Below, piece after piece: positions 15,251-23,283 of a stretch of 33,431 nt of DNA. A program made the translations under genes and the position numbers. The notes under the pieces are model-generated. The model worked only from the letters and a program-made list of their open reading frames with translations. It had not been told where the DNA came from and did not search any database. How positions within the stretch are numbered: position 1 is the stretch's first letter; every line of letters begins with the position of its first letter. The stretch comes from Ruminococcus sp. (GTDB lineage: Bacteria > Bacillota > Clostridia > Oscillospirales > Ruminococcaceae): positions 1-33,431 of the forward strand of contig JAISHV010000094.1 of NCBI GenBank assembly GCA_031262495.1. The letters run 5' to 3'.

Positions 15251-16630
15251 TTACACTAATGCTTGGGAGGTTATCTTTGACTCAATGGTGTTGCAAATGC
15301 CCATAACCAATTCATTTATTTGCGATAGGACTTTGCCTTCTGCCATTACTCTTATGAGCGGCTCTGTGCCGCTTTCGCGTACGAGTATTCTGCCGTTTTT
15401 CCCGAGTGCCTGTTCTGCATTTTTAATGGTTGCTTCAATATCGGGGTTGTTTTTCCAGATTTCACGGAAATGCTGAGGGATTTTTACATTCATCATAGTT
15501 TGGGGGTAAACAGTCATTACTTCTGCTAATTCCGAGAGTTTTTTACCGGTAGACCGCATAATTTCTATTACTTTGAGTCCTGTTAATTCGCCGTCGCCGG
15601 TTGTTGAAAAATCTGTAAAGATGATGTGCCCGGATTGTTCGCCGCCGAGGTTATATCCTTTATCTGCCATTTGTTCGATTATGTAGCGGTCGCCTACTTT
15701 GGTTGATACTACATTGATATCGTTTTTTTCGGCGAATTCCAGAAATCCCATATTCGTCATAACCGTAACAACGGCGGTGTTCTTTTTAAGTGTACCTTCT
15801 TCTGCCATTGATTTAGCACACAGAGCAATGAGCCTGTCGCCGTCAATAATTGCACCTGTTTCGTCAACCGCAAGACAGCGGTCTGCATCGCCGTCAAAAG
15901 CAAGCCCTATATCACAGCGTTTTTCGCCGACAAAGCGTATAAGTCCGTCCATATGAGTTGAGCCGCACCCGGCATTTATATTGCTGCCGTTCGGCGAAGC
16001 ATTTATCATAAATACTTTAGCACCCAGTGCACCGAAAATCATCTCTGCTGTAGTACTTGAAGCACCATTTGCGCAGTCTAAGGCTATGCGCATACCGTCA
16101 GCACTGAACCCATGCGGCAATATAGATAAAAGATGTTTTGAGTATTCAGCGGCGGCATTGGGGTACTCAAAAATACGCCCGACTTTTTCATTTGATTTAA
16201 GTGCAGTTTTAAGCCGTTCGGGCTTATTAAATATAAGTTCCTCAATCTCATCTTCTGTTTCGTCCGGGAGTTTAAATCCCGTTGATGAAAATAATTTGAT
16301 ACCGTTATATTCCATACTGTTATGAGAGGCTGAAATCACAATCCCGGCTGTAAAGCCTTTTTCCTTTACAAGATAAGCGATACCCGGTGTAGGTATAACC
16401 CCGGCGGAATATACACTCCCGCCTACAGATGCTATACCTGCCGCTAATGCCGCTTCTAATACGTCTGATGAAATACGCGTATCTTTACCGATTATAAATT
16501 TTACATCCGAGTGCCCCGCTTCTTCTGCTAAAACCAAAGCGGAAGCTCTCCCGATTGCCATAGCGGTTTCACAGGTGAGTTCTGTGATCGCAATCCCCCG
16601 CGCACCGTCTGTGCCGAATAGTTTGCCCAT
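15251..16630 (-). CDS. glmM: phosphoglucosamine mutase
   Basis: GlmM interconverts glucosamine-6-phosphate and glucosamine-1-phosphate on the way to UDP-GlcNAc for peptidoglycan. The 459-residue protein has GTDGARG at the N-terminus, the phosphoserine loop with S102 in VISASHNSMEYNG, the metal loop DGDADRCLAVD and the C-terminal phosphate-binding RESGTEPLIRVMAEG. AAGGAG lies at 16640-16645. A heptamer repeat array occupies nearly all of the remaining gap to ruvB and stops a few bases before this ribosome binding site, so it would be transcribed as part of the glmM leader. Confidence 0.96.
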   Translation of the reverse strand: MGKLFGTDGARGIAITELTCETAMAIGRASALVLAEEAGHSDVKFIIGKDTRISSDVLEAALAAGIASVGGSVYSAGVIPTPGIAYLVKEKGFTAGIVISASHNSMEYNGIKLFSSTGFKLPDETEDEIEELIFNKPERLKTALKSNEKVGRIFEYPNAAAEYSKHLLSILPHGFSADGMRIALDCANGASSTTAEMIFGALGAKVFMINASPNGSNINAGCGSTHMDGLIRFVGEKRCDIGLAFDGDADRCLAVDETGAIIDGDRLIALCAKSMAEEGTLKKNTAVVTVMTNMGFLEFAEKNDINVVSTKVGDRYIIEQMADKGYNLGGEQSGHIIFTDFSTTGDGELTGLKVIEIMRSTGKKLSELAEVMTVYPQTMMNVKIPQHFREIWKNNPDIEATIKNAEQALGKNGRILVRESGTEPLIRVMAEGKVLSQINELVMGICNTIESKITSQALV

Positions 16631-16649
16631 AATTAAAAAGCTCCTTCAA

Positions 16650-16702
16650 ACAGAATACAGAATACAGAGTACAGAATACAGAGTCAGAAGTCAGAATACA
16701 GA
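16650..16702. repeat. 7-bp tandem repeat array, second locus
   Basis: Five perfect units ACAGAAT or ACAGAGT occupy 16650-16684 and degenerate units continue to about 16702. Read on the minus strand the units are ATTCTGT/ACTCTGT, the same family (circularly permuted) as the array at 131-219. It fills the 77-base gap between the ruvB stop and the glmM ribosome binding site. Relative to transcription it has the opposite orientation to the array after cysK. It is shorter and more decayed than the first array. Confidence 0.92.
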
Positions 16703-16707
16703 AGAAT

Positions 16708-17778
16708 TTACGCTAATTCTGACATTGTTGTTTGTGCCGCTTGCGCTGTCGGCGGGATTGGTAATTTTAAATGCCTGTATGCCAAAGCTGTTGCGCATCG
16801 CCCTCTCGGGGTTCTCGAAAGAAAACCTAACTGCATAAGATAGGGTTCGCATACGTCCTCTAAGGTTACGGATTCTTCGCCTATTGCCGCCGCCAATGTA
16901 TCAAGCCCCACAGGTCCGCCGCCGTACCCTTTAATTATCATTTCAAGTACGCGTTTATCAATAGTATCAAGTCCCAATGCATCAATTTCAAGTCTGTCAA
17001 GTGCTATTACGGCGATTTCTTCCGTAACCTTGCCATTACCCAAAACCTCCGCGAAATCACGTACCCGCTTTAACAGTCGGTTTGCTATACGCGGTGTTCC
17101 GCGTGAGCGTTTCGCAATCTCGAAAGCACCTTCATTTGTACAGGGAATTCCTAAAATTACGCTTGAGCGGAGTACTATTTCACTCAGCTGTTCAAATGAA
17201 TAGAGTTCAAGCCGCATAATTACGCCGAAACGGTCACGCAATGGTGCTGATAATTGCCCGGCACGTGTTGTAGCCCCAATCAGGGTGAATTTCGGCAAAT
17301 CAATTCTTATTGAGCGCGCTGCCGGTCCTTTTCCCACGATAATATCCAAAGCGAAATCTTCAAGCGCCGGGTACATTATTTCTTCAACCTGTCGGTTAAG
17401 ACGGTGAATTTCATCAATAAACAGGATATCATTTTCAGATAGATTTGTCAGCAGTGCTGCTAAATCCCCCGCTTTTTCAATGGCAGGACCTGATGTTATA
17501 CGGATATTTACGCCCATTTCATGCGCAATTATCCCGGACAGAGTAGTTTTCCCAAGCCCCGGAGGACCGTAAAGCAGCACATGGTCAAGCGGTTCAGTTC
17601 GCTTTTTTGCGGCTTCTATAAACACCGACATATTTTCTTTGACTTTGTCCTGACCGATATACTCCGAGAGTACCGTCGGGCGCAAATTCATTTCAATATC
17701 ATCAGTGGTTTCACCGCCGAAAGCTTTAGGCGATGACAGCCGTCGGTCTTCAAATTCAAAATCAGCAGTTTCAAGCAT
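16708..17778 (-). CDS. ruvB: Holliday junction branch migration helicase RuvB
   Basis: RuvB is the hexameric AAA+ motor that drives branch migration together with RuvA. The 356-residue protein has Walker A GPPGLGKT (71-78), Walker [13 protein letters not shown] (from 118), sensor 1 [20 protein letters not shown] and the C-terminal winged helix with [16 protein letters not shown] and FLSRTPRGR. The ATG at 17778 has GGA about 8 bases upstream. The 111-base gap before it is AT-rich and holds TTGACC at a distance that could serve as a -35 but no convincing -10. In many bacteria ruvA and ruvB are adjacent; here a phosphatase-fold gene lies between them. Confidence 0.97.
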   Translation of the reverse strand: MLETADFEFEDRRLSSPKAFGGETTDDIEMNLRPTVLSEYIGQDKVKENMSVFIEAAKKRTEPLDHVLLYGPPGLGKTTLSGIIAHEMGVNIRITSGPAIEKAGDLAALLTNLSENDILFIDEIHRLNRQVEEIMYPALEDFALDIIVGKGPAARSIRIDLPKFTLIGATTRAGQLSAPLRDRFGVIMRLELYSFEQLSEIVLRSSVILGIPCTNEGAFEIAKRSRGTPRIANRLLKRVRDFAEVLGNGKVTEEIAVIALDRLEIDALGLDTIDKRVLEMIIKGYGGGPVGLDTLAAAIGEESVTLEDVCEPYLMQLGFLSRTPRGRCATALAYRHLKLPIPPTAQAAQTTMSELA

Positions 17779-17889
17779 CTTTAATTTCCAAGTTTGTATT
17801 TTATATCGTTTTTATGTGATAATTATGTTTTGGTAAGTCGGTCAATTTAAATCCAAAATATTTTTTATTCATTGTTGTTTTTAGAAATT

Positions 17890-19017
17890 TTAAATCAATT
17901 TCCCATGCGAAAAGTTTTCATCACGCGATGTACTGTGCATAATAAGCGGCAAAATCATTTCATTCTCTGTTATGCCGCCGCTAACGGCTTTTGTTTGGCG
18001 CGGACTGTCAGAAGCAAACGTTCGCCCTGAAATCGCGGCGGCGAAGACATTGCCCAAAAAATCGTCAACCCGTCTGTGAGTGCGATATCCGCCGAAAATT
18101 TTACTCTCAAGGAGTTTATCCTTTGAAAAAAGCATATACTCACTGCCGAGGAGACCACTAAATACAGAACAGAATTCATCTAAATGACGTTCTTTCACCG
18201 CGAATGAAGCCGCCCTCGGCTCAATCGTTTGGTTCATAAACAGTGCATTATAAAGTTCGGGTATATCCGCCAAATGAATCTGACCGTTGTTTTGTGTAAA
18301 CCCATGAAGTGAGATAATTATAAACAGTGTATCGGTGAGTTTCGAGGCTAAATCGCTGAATAATTTGTCGATATCCGAAAGTGAATTATATACTTCATCG
18401 CTTGTTGTGCCTGTTTGGACTGTTAAGTCGGCTGTTTTATTTATATATAAAACAGTAAATGTATCACGGACACCGACGGAGAGGGTTATAATCTCATTAT
18501 ATGCAACATCTGTATTTCTGCACAACTTAAATTCGGCGGAAACAGGCAGTTGTTTATCGGAAAGAACCGTTACACGCGGATTTTGACGGGAATTTTTGAT
18601 ACCGCCGAAGATATCTTCGTAGGCTAAAATATTGCGTATCGGCGATGAAACCGCTGAATCCGACACGGAATATACACTGCCGAATTCCTTCAAAAACAGT
18701 GACGAACCTAAATATCCGTGTTCATTCGGAGCTATCCCCGATAAAAACGAGTTTATACAGGCAACATAAGAGGACGGGAAAACAGATGTCATTGAGCCGA
18801 CAAGATTTTCACGCAAAAAACTGCCGCTGTCGGTGTTCTGTTTAAGCCCTGTAAGAGACAAACCGTCAATAACGCCTAAAATAATATTCTTAGGGCGCGC
18901 CTTTAAGGCATTATCAACCTGCGGGTTTGTGGGGTAAAGGATAGGTGAGCTATAATAAGCCTTTACCGATGAGATTATATTCAAAAAGCAGTTGGTATAA
19001 TTCGGATAAGCAAGCAT
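17890..19017 (-). CDS. alkaline-phosphatase-superfamily protein with eroded active site
   Basis: The 375-residue protein resembles the nucleotide pyrophosphatase/phosphodiesterase branch of the alkaline phosphatase superfamily. Family landmarks are D51 (VIDGLSLTGL), the nucleophile loop VFPSSYVACINSFLSG (Ser where Thr or Ser is usual), PNEHGYLG at 97-104, D197, H238 and the C-terminal GGITENEMILPLIM. By eye, the metal-ligand His after D197 is Q201, the Asp of the DHG motif is L237, and the His of HGG is S346. About half the ligands are therefore missing, suggesting a non-catalytic protein. No clear ribosome binding site precedes the ATG. It lies between ruvA and ruvB with 32- and 111-base gaps. 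No signal peptide, so presumably cytoplasmic. Confidence 0.7.
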   Translation of the reverse strand: MLAYPNYTNCFLNIISSVKAYYSSPILYPTNPQVDNALKARPKNIILGVIDGLSLTGLKQNTDSGSFLRENLVGSMTSVFPSSYVACINSFLSGIAPNEHGYLGSSLFLKEFGSVYSVSDSAVSSPIRNILAYEDIFGGIKNSRQNPRVTVLSDKQLPVSAEFKLCRNTDVAYNEIITLSVGVRDTFTVLYINKTADLTVQTGTTSDEVYNSLSDIDKLFSDLASKLTDTLFIIISLHGFTQNNGQIHLADIPELYNALFMNQTIEPRAASFAVKERHLDEFCSVFSGLLGSEYMLFSKDKLLESKIFGGYRTHRRVDDFLGNVFAAAISGRTFASDSPRQTKAVSGGITENEMILPLIMHSTSRDENFSHGKLI

Positions 19018-19049
19018 TTTTATTTTACACTTTTACTTAAAGATAAAAT

Positions 19050-19643
19050 TTACATTTTCGCCGAAAGTTTTTTCAGCGACAGTTTTATGAGTTCTTCAAC
19101 TGATTTTTCGGGCGGCAATGATGTTACCGCTTTGACAGCTTCACTTTGTGAGAAACCTAAAACTTCGAGTGCCGAAATTGCTTCGGAGGCATTACCGTGA
19201 CCGCCTGACGGGAGTTTTATATCATCGCTTAGTACACCTTGTTTTTTCAGTTTGTCTTTGAGTTCAAGGACAATACGCGAAGCGGTTTTAAGTCCGATTC
19301 CCTTAATGGATTTAAATGCCGCAGGGTCTTCTGAGGCGACTGCAAGGGCGAATTTTTCAGACGACAGCGACGATAAAACTGATATGGCGGCTTTCGGTCC
19401 GACCCCCGATACAGAGAGCAGCATCTTAAAGCACAACAGTTCCTGTTCGTCAAAGAAGCCGAAGAAATCAAGCGCATTTTCTGTAATATGCATATATGTG
19501 AAAAGACGTACGTTATCTCCGACAGAACCGATTTTTGTCAGCGTCGGTATTGTCGTTTTACAGGCATACCCTACGCCGCCGCATTCTATTACAGCCATAT
19601 CGGCTGTTTTATGTATAATTTTTCCGTTTAAGCTGTAAATCAT
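19050..19643 (-). CDS. ruvA: Holliday junction DNA helicase subunit RuvA
   Basis: RuvA binds the four-way junction and loads RuvB. The 197-residue length fits. The N-terminal OB domain begins MIYSLNGKIIHKTADMAVIE. The two helix-hairpin-helix motifs show as SGVGPKAAISVLSS and KGIGLKTASRIVLELKDK. The C-terminal RuvB-binding domain includes EAISALEVLGFSQSEA. The ATG at 19643 follows a GAGAGGGAA sequence carried on the dispersed leader element. It is the second gene from the ruvC promoter. Confidence 0.96.
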   Translation of the reverse strand: MIYSLNGKIIHKTADMAVIECGGVGYACKTTIPTLTKIGSVGDNVRLFTYMHITENALDFFGFFDEQELLCFKMLLSVSGVGPKAAISVLSSLSSEKFALAVASEDPAAFKSIKGIGLKTASRIVLELKDKLKKQGVLSDDIKLPSGGHGNASEAISALEVLGFSQSEAVKAVTSLPPEKSVEELIKLSLKKLSAKM

Positions 19644-19645
19644 TT

Positions 19646-19716
19646 AAGTATTATTCCCTCTCAAATCTCAAGATGACCACAAAAAACTATGAAATTCTTT
19701 TTATTTTCATTTTAAA
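19646..19716. repeat. dispersed leader element, copy 2 (before ruvA)
   Basis: The core at 19670-19716 matches 13393-13439 at 42 of 47 positions. On the minus strand it runs from just after the ruvC stop, through a small ATG-started 7-codon frame, the T-rich stretch ATAGTTTTTTGTGGTCATC, and the ribosome binding site GAGAGGGAA to the ruvA ATG. Compared with copy 1 it carries six extra bases before the GAGGGAA. Confidence 0.88.
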
Positions 19717-19720
19717 AATC

Positions 19721-20200
19721 TCATTTAGGTATTTTTGACGAATGTCCGTGGCATATCGCTAAAGCGAGGGCATCGGCGGCATCATCGGGTTTGGGTATAG
19801 CTTTGAGTTTCAGAATTTGCTTAGTCATATCCATAACTTGTTTTTTTTCGGCGCGCCCGTATCCGACAACCGATTGTTTAACTTGAAGCGGGGTATATTC
19901 GCTTATCGGGATATCGAGATTAACCGCCGACAGGAGGATTACGCCGCGGGCTTGTGATACGTCAATTACCGTTTTTTGGTTTGTATTAAAGAAAAGCTTT
20001 TCTATAGCCATTTCGTCAGGCGAGTAAGTATTTATCAAATCAGTCATATCTTTATAAATATCGCGGAGCCTGTAATTATATGACGTATGCGCCTCTGTGG
20101 TAATTGCTCCGTATGTTATAGGTGTAAACTGATATCCGTCATATTCAACAATGCCGAAACCCACAATCGCGTAGCCGGGGTCAATGCCTAAAATTCTCAA
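19721..20200 (-). CDS. ruvC: Holliday junction resolvase RuvC
   Basis: RuvC is the dimeric nuclease that cuts RuvAB-bound junctions. The catalytic acidic residues appear in GIDPGYAIVGFG, MAIEKLFFN and DDAADALALAICH. The frame is open upstream to 20344, but homologues start at RILGIDPG. The best start is TTG at 20198-20200, preceded by AGG, giving 159 residues. The strong promoter at 20267-20295 would begin transcription near 20260. That rules out the start at 20344 and makes the ATG at 20261-20263 nearly leaderless. RuvC is the first gene of the minus-strand ruv cluster. Start confidence is moderate; identity is firm. Confidence 0.93.
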   Translation of the reverse strand: MRILGIDPGYAIVGFGIVEYDGYQFTPITYGAITTEAHTSYNYRLRDIYKDMTDLINTYSPDEMAIEKLFFNTNQKTVIDVSQARGVILLSAVNLDIPISEYTPLQVKQSVVGYGRAEKKQVMDMTKQILKLKAIPKPDDAADALALAICHGHSSKIPK

Positions 20201-20266
20201 TTTTAACCTGCCGTAAAAACGTTTTACAAGAGCTTTTAGAAATTCTTTACGAATAAATACCATTTT

Positions 20267-20295
20267 ATTATACCAAAAATAATAATAAAAGTCAA
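20267..20295 (-). promoter_or_regulatory. sigma-A promoter of the ruvC-ruvA cluster
   Basis: On the minus strand TTGACT (20290-20295) and TATAAT (20267-20272) are 17 bases apart. Transcription should start about 20260, giving a ~60-base leader before the TTG start of ruvC. No LexA-type inverted repeat was recognised over the promoter. Confidence 0.85.
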
Positions 20296-20372
20296 GTATT
20301 TTATACAAAAAAGATAAAACACTTTTGCATGATAAATTAATCATGCATTTTTAAATAAATTTTCCTATGGTA

Positions 20373-20401
20373 TTGACAACGAGGTATATTTATGGTATAA
20401 T
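20373..20401 (+). promoter_or_regulatory. sigma-A promoter of secA
   Basis: TTGACA (20373-20378) and TATAAT (20396-20401) match consensus exactly with 17-base spacing. The predicted start near 20408 leaves ~80 untranslated bases before secA. It is divergent from the ruvC promoter with ~77 bases between the two -35 boxes. Confidence 0.88.
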
Positions 20402-20486
20402 AATTTGTGATTGTTTTGTTTTTATTACAAAAAGCCAATTTGTGTTTTTTGTATGCTATTTATAAATTAAGAAGCAGAGGTTATTT

Positions 20487-23234
20487 ATGGGACTGTTCGA
20501 CGGATTATTCGGAAATTACAGTAAACGCGAGATTAATAAGATTGAGCCGCAGAAAAAGGCAGTGCTTGATTTGGAAGATGAATATTCACAGATGTCTGAC
20601 GAAGCACTTAAGGCTAAGACACGTGAATTCCGCGAGAGACTGGAAACAGGCGAGACTGTTGACAACGTTTTAGTTGAAGCTTTGGCGACTGTACGTGAGG
20701 CGGCGTGGCGCGTACTCGGGAAAAAGCCGTTCCCCGTTCAGATTATCGGTGCGATTGTGCTCCAACAGGGGCGTATCGCCGAGATGAAAACCGGTGAGGG
20801 TAAAACCCTTGTTGCCTGTTGTGCGGCTTATTTAAACGCGCTCCCGGGGAATGGTGTTCACGTTGTAACAGTCAATGAATACCTTGCGAAGTCACAGTCG
20901 GAAGAAATGGGCAAAGTCTTTAATTTCTTAGGCGTATCTATCGGCTGTATTTTACATGAGCTAACCAATGACGAACGCCGCGCACAGTATAATTGTGATA
21001 TTACCTATGGTACAAACAACGAATTCGGGTTTGACTATCTGCGTGATAATATGGTTATTTATGCCGCTGAAAAAGTTCAGCGCGGGCATAATTTCGCCAT
21101 TGTCGATGAGGTTGACTCAATCTTAATAGACGAAGCACGTACTCCGCTTATTATTTCGGGCAGAGGCGATAAATCAACCGACCTCTATGTCAAAGCCGAT
21201 AATTTCGCACGTACCTGTAAAGCTTATGTTGTAGCAGAATCAGACGATAAAGTTGACCAAGACGAAGCGGCAGAAGATAACGATTATATCGTTGATGAGA
21301 AGGCAAAAACCGCGACTATAACACGAAAAGGCGTTAAAAAGGCGGAAAGTTACTTTAATATACAAAACCTTTACGATGCCGAACATACGACACTCTTACA
21401 CCACATAAATCAGGCACTCAAAGCCAACGGCATTATGAAACGAGATATTGATTATGTTATAAAAGACGGCGAGGTTATTATCGTTGATGAGTTTACCGGG
21501 CGTTTGATGATCGGGAGACGTTATAACGACGGTTTACATCAGGCTATTGAAGCAAAAGAAGCCAAAGAGGGCGTAAAGGTTGCTCATGAAAGCAAAACAC
21601 TTGCGTCAATTACGTTCCAGAACTATTTCAGACTGTATAAAAAGCTTTCGGGTATGACAGGTACGGCAAAGACAGAAGAAGAAGAATTTAAAGAAATCTA
21701 TAAATTAGATGTTATCGAAGTCCCGACAAATATGCCGGTTATTCGTATAGATAACCATGATTCTGTTTATAAGACAGAAAAAGGGAAATACGGGGCAATT
21801 ATCGACCAAATTGTCGAGTGTCACGAAAAAGGACAACCTGTTTTAGTCGGTACTGTTTCAATTGAAAAATCAGAGCTTCTGTCGGGTATGCTCAAAAGGC
21901 GCGGTGTTAAGCACGAAGTACTTAATGCAAAACAACACGCCAAAGAGGCGGAGATTGTAGCACAGGCAGGGCGTTTCGGGGCTGTAACTATCGCCACAAA
22001 TATGGCGGGGCGCGGCACGGATATTTTGCTCGGCGGCAATGCGGAGTTTAAGGCTGTCGTTAAACTCAAGAAGTCGGGTATTGATGAGCATATTTTAGGT
22101 TATGCCGTGAGTTACGCCGAAACACAGGATGAGGCTATTTTAGATGTACGTCAGCAGTATCGCGATCTCTATGCTAAAGAGCAGGAAACCATCAGTGTTG
22201 AAGCTAAAAAGGTATGTGACGCGGGCGGACTCTTTATTATAGGCACAGAACGCCATGAATCGCGCCGAATAGACAATCAGCTTAGAGGACGTGCCGGACG
22301 TCAGGGCGACCCGGGCGAAAGCCGTTTCTTCCTGTCGCTGGAAGATGACCTTATGCGGCTGTTCGGCGGTGACAGACTTCAAGGCATTATGAATTCGCTT
22401 AATGTTGATGAAAATATGCCTATTGAAGCGAAAATGCTTAACAGAGTTATTGAGTCGTCACAGAAAAAAGTCGAGGCGCGCAACTTCTCAATCCGTAAGA
22501 ATGTCTTAAACTATGACGATGTAATGTCAACCCAGCGTACAATTATTTACGGACAGCGCGATAAGGTTTTAGCCGGTGAGGATATTCACGAATATGTCTT
22601 AAAGATGATTACAGAACTCATCACAGGTACTATTGATGAATATCTGCTTGATGATAATATCCACGACGACTGGAATTTAGTAGGTCTCCGCGACCGTTTC
22701 AGAGGACTTTTTACACTCGACGACGACTTTAAATATACGTCGGAGGAACTCGGCAACGTCAGCAAAAAACAAATCGCCGATATGCTCATAAAACGTGCAG
22801 AAGACTTCTACGCGAAAAAAGAGATTAAAGTCGGTGCTGACGTTATGCGCGAGCTTGAGAGAGTTGTACTCTTAAAAGTTGTTGACATGAAGTGGATGGC
22901 GCATATTGACGACATGGACGAACTCCGCAAAGGTATCGGACTTCGCGCTATCGGGCAGAAAAACCCTGTCGTTGAGTATCGTTTTGAAAGCTATGAAATG
23001 TTTGACCAAATGGTTGATTCAATCCGCGAGGAAACTATTCGTATACTCTTTACAATACAGCCCGAAACAGAAAAAGAACCTCCGAAACGCGAACGCGTTC
23101 TCAATCCTGAAGATACTGTTGCGGAAGGCGAAACTACACAGCGTAAAAATACGAAAAAAATTGGCAGAAATGACCCGTGCCCATGCGGCTCAGGCAAAAA
23201 ATATAAAAAATGCTGCGGAATGGATTTGAAATAA
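20487..23234 (+). CDS. secA: preprotein translocase ATPase SecA
   Basis: SecA drives secretory proteins through SecYEG. The 915-residue protein has Walker A EMKTGEGKTL (about 99-108), the DEAD-type stretch IVDEVDSILIDEARTPL, the preprotein cross-linking domain, the second nucleotide-binding region with TNMAGRGTDI and ERHESRRIDNQLRGRAGRQG, and a long helical scaffold. The C-terminal zinc-binding tail CPCGSGKKYKKCCG (SecB/ribosome/lipid contact) is intact. AGAGG precedes the ATG. It is transcribed from a consensus promoter, and a DUF1015 gene follows 49 bases later with no terminator between. Confidence 0.98.
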   Translation: MGLFDGLFGNYSKREINKIEPQKKAVLDLEDEYSQMSDEALKAKTREFRERLETGETVDNVLVEALATVREAAWRVLGKKPFPVQIIGAIVLQQGRIAEMKTGEGKTLVACCAAYLNALPGNGVHVVTVNEYLAKSQSEEMGKVFNFLGVSIGCILHELTNDERRAQYNCDITYGTNNEFGFDYLRDNMVIYAAEKVQRGHNFAIVDEVDSILIDEARTPLIISGRGDKSTDLYVKADNFARTCKAYVVAESDDKVDQDEAAEDNDYIVDEKAKTATITRKGVKKAESYFNIQNLYDAEHTTLLHHINQALKANGIMKRDIDYVIKDGEVIIVDEFTGRLMIGRRYNDGLHQAIEAKEAKEGVKVAHESKTLASITFQNYFRLYKKLSGMTGTAKTEEEEFKEIYKLDVIEVPTNMPVIRIDNHDSVYKTEKGKYGAIIDQIVECHEKGQPVLVGTVSIEKSELLSGMLKRRGVKHEVLNAKQHAKEAEIVAQAGRFGAVTIATNMAGRGTDILLGGNAEFKAVVKLKKSGIDEHILGYAVSYAETQDEAILDVRQQYRDLYAKEQETISVEAKKVCDAGGLFIIGTERHESRRIDNQLRGRAGRQGDPGESRFFLSLEDDLMRLFGGDRLQGIMNSLNVDENMPIEAKMLNRVIESSQKKVEARNFSIRKNVLNYDDVMSTQRTIIYGQRDKVLAGEDIHEYVLKMITELITGTIDEYLLDDNIHDDWNLVGLRDRFRGLFTLDDDFKYTSEELGNVSKKQIADMLIKRAEDFYAKKEIKVGADVMRELERVVLLKVVDMKWMAHIDDMDELRKGIGLRAIGQKNPVVEYRFESYEMFDQMVDSIREETIRILFTIQPETEKEPPKRERVLNPEDTVAEGETTQRKNTKKIGRNDPCPCGSGKKYKKCCGMDLK

Positions 23235-23283
23235 TCGCGCAAATTTTGTAATTATAGAAATTTAAAATATCGGAGGTTGCCCG

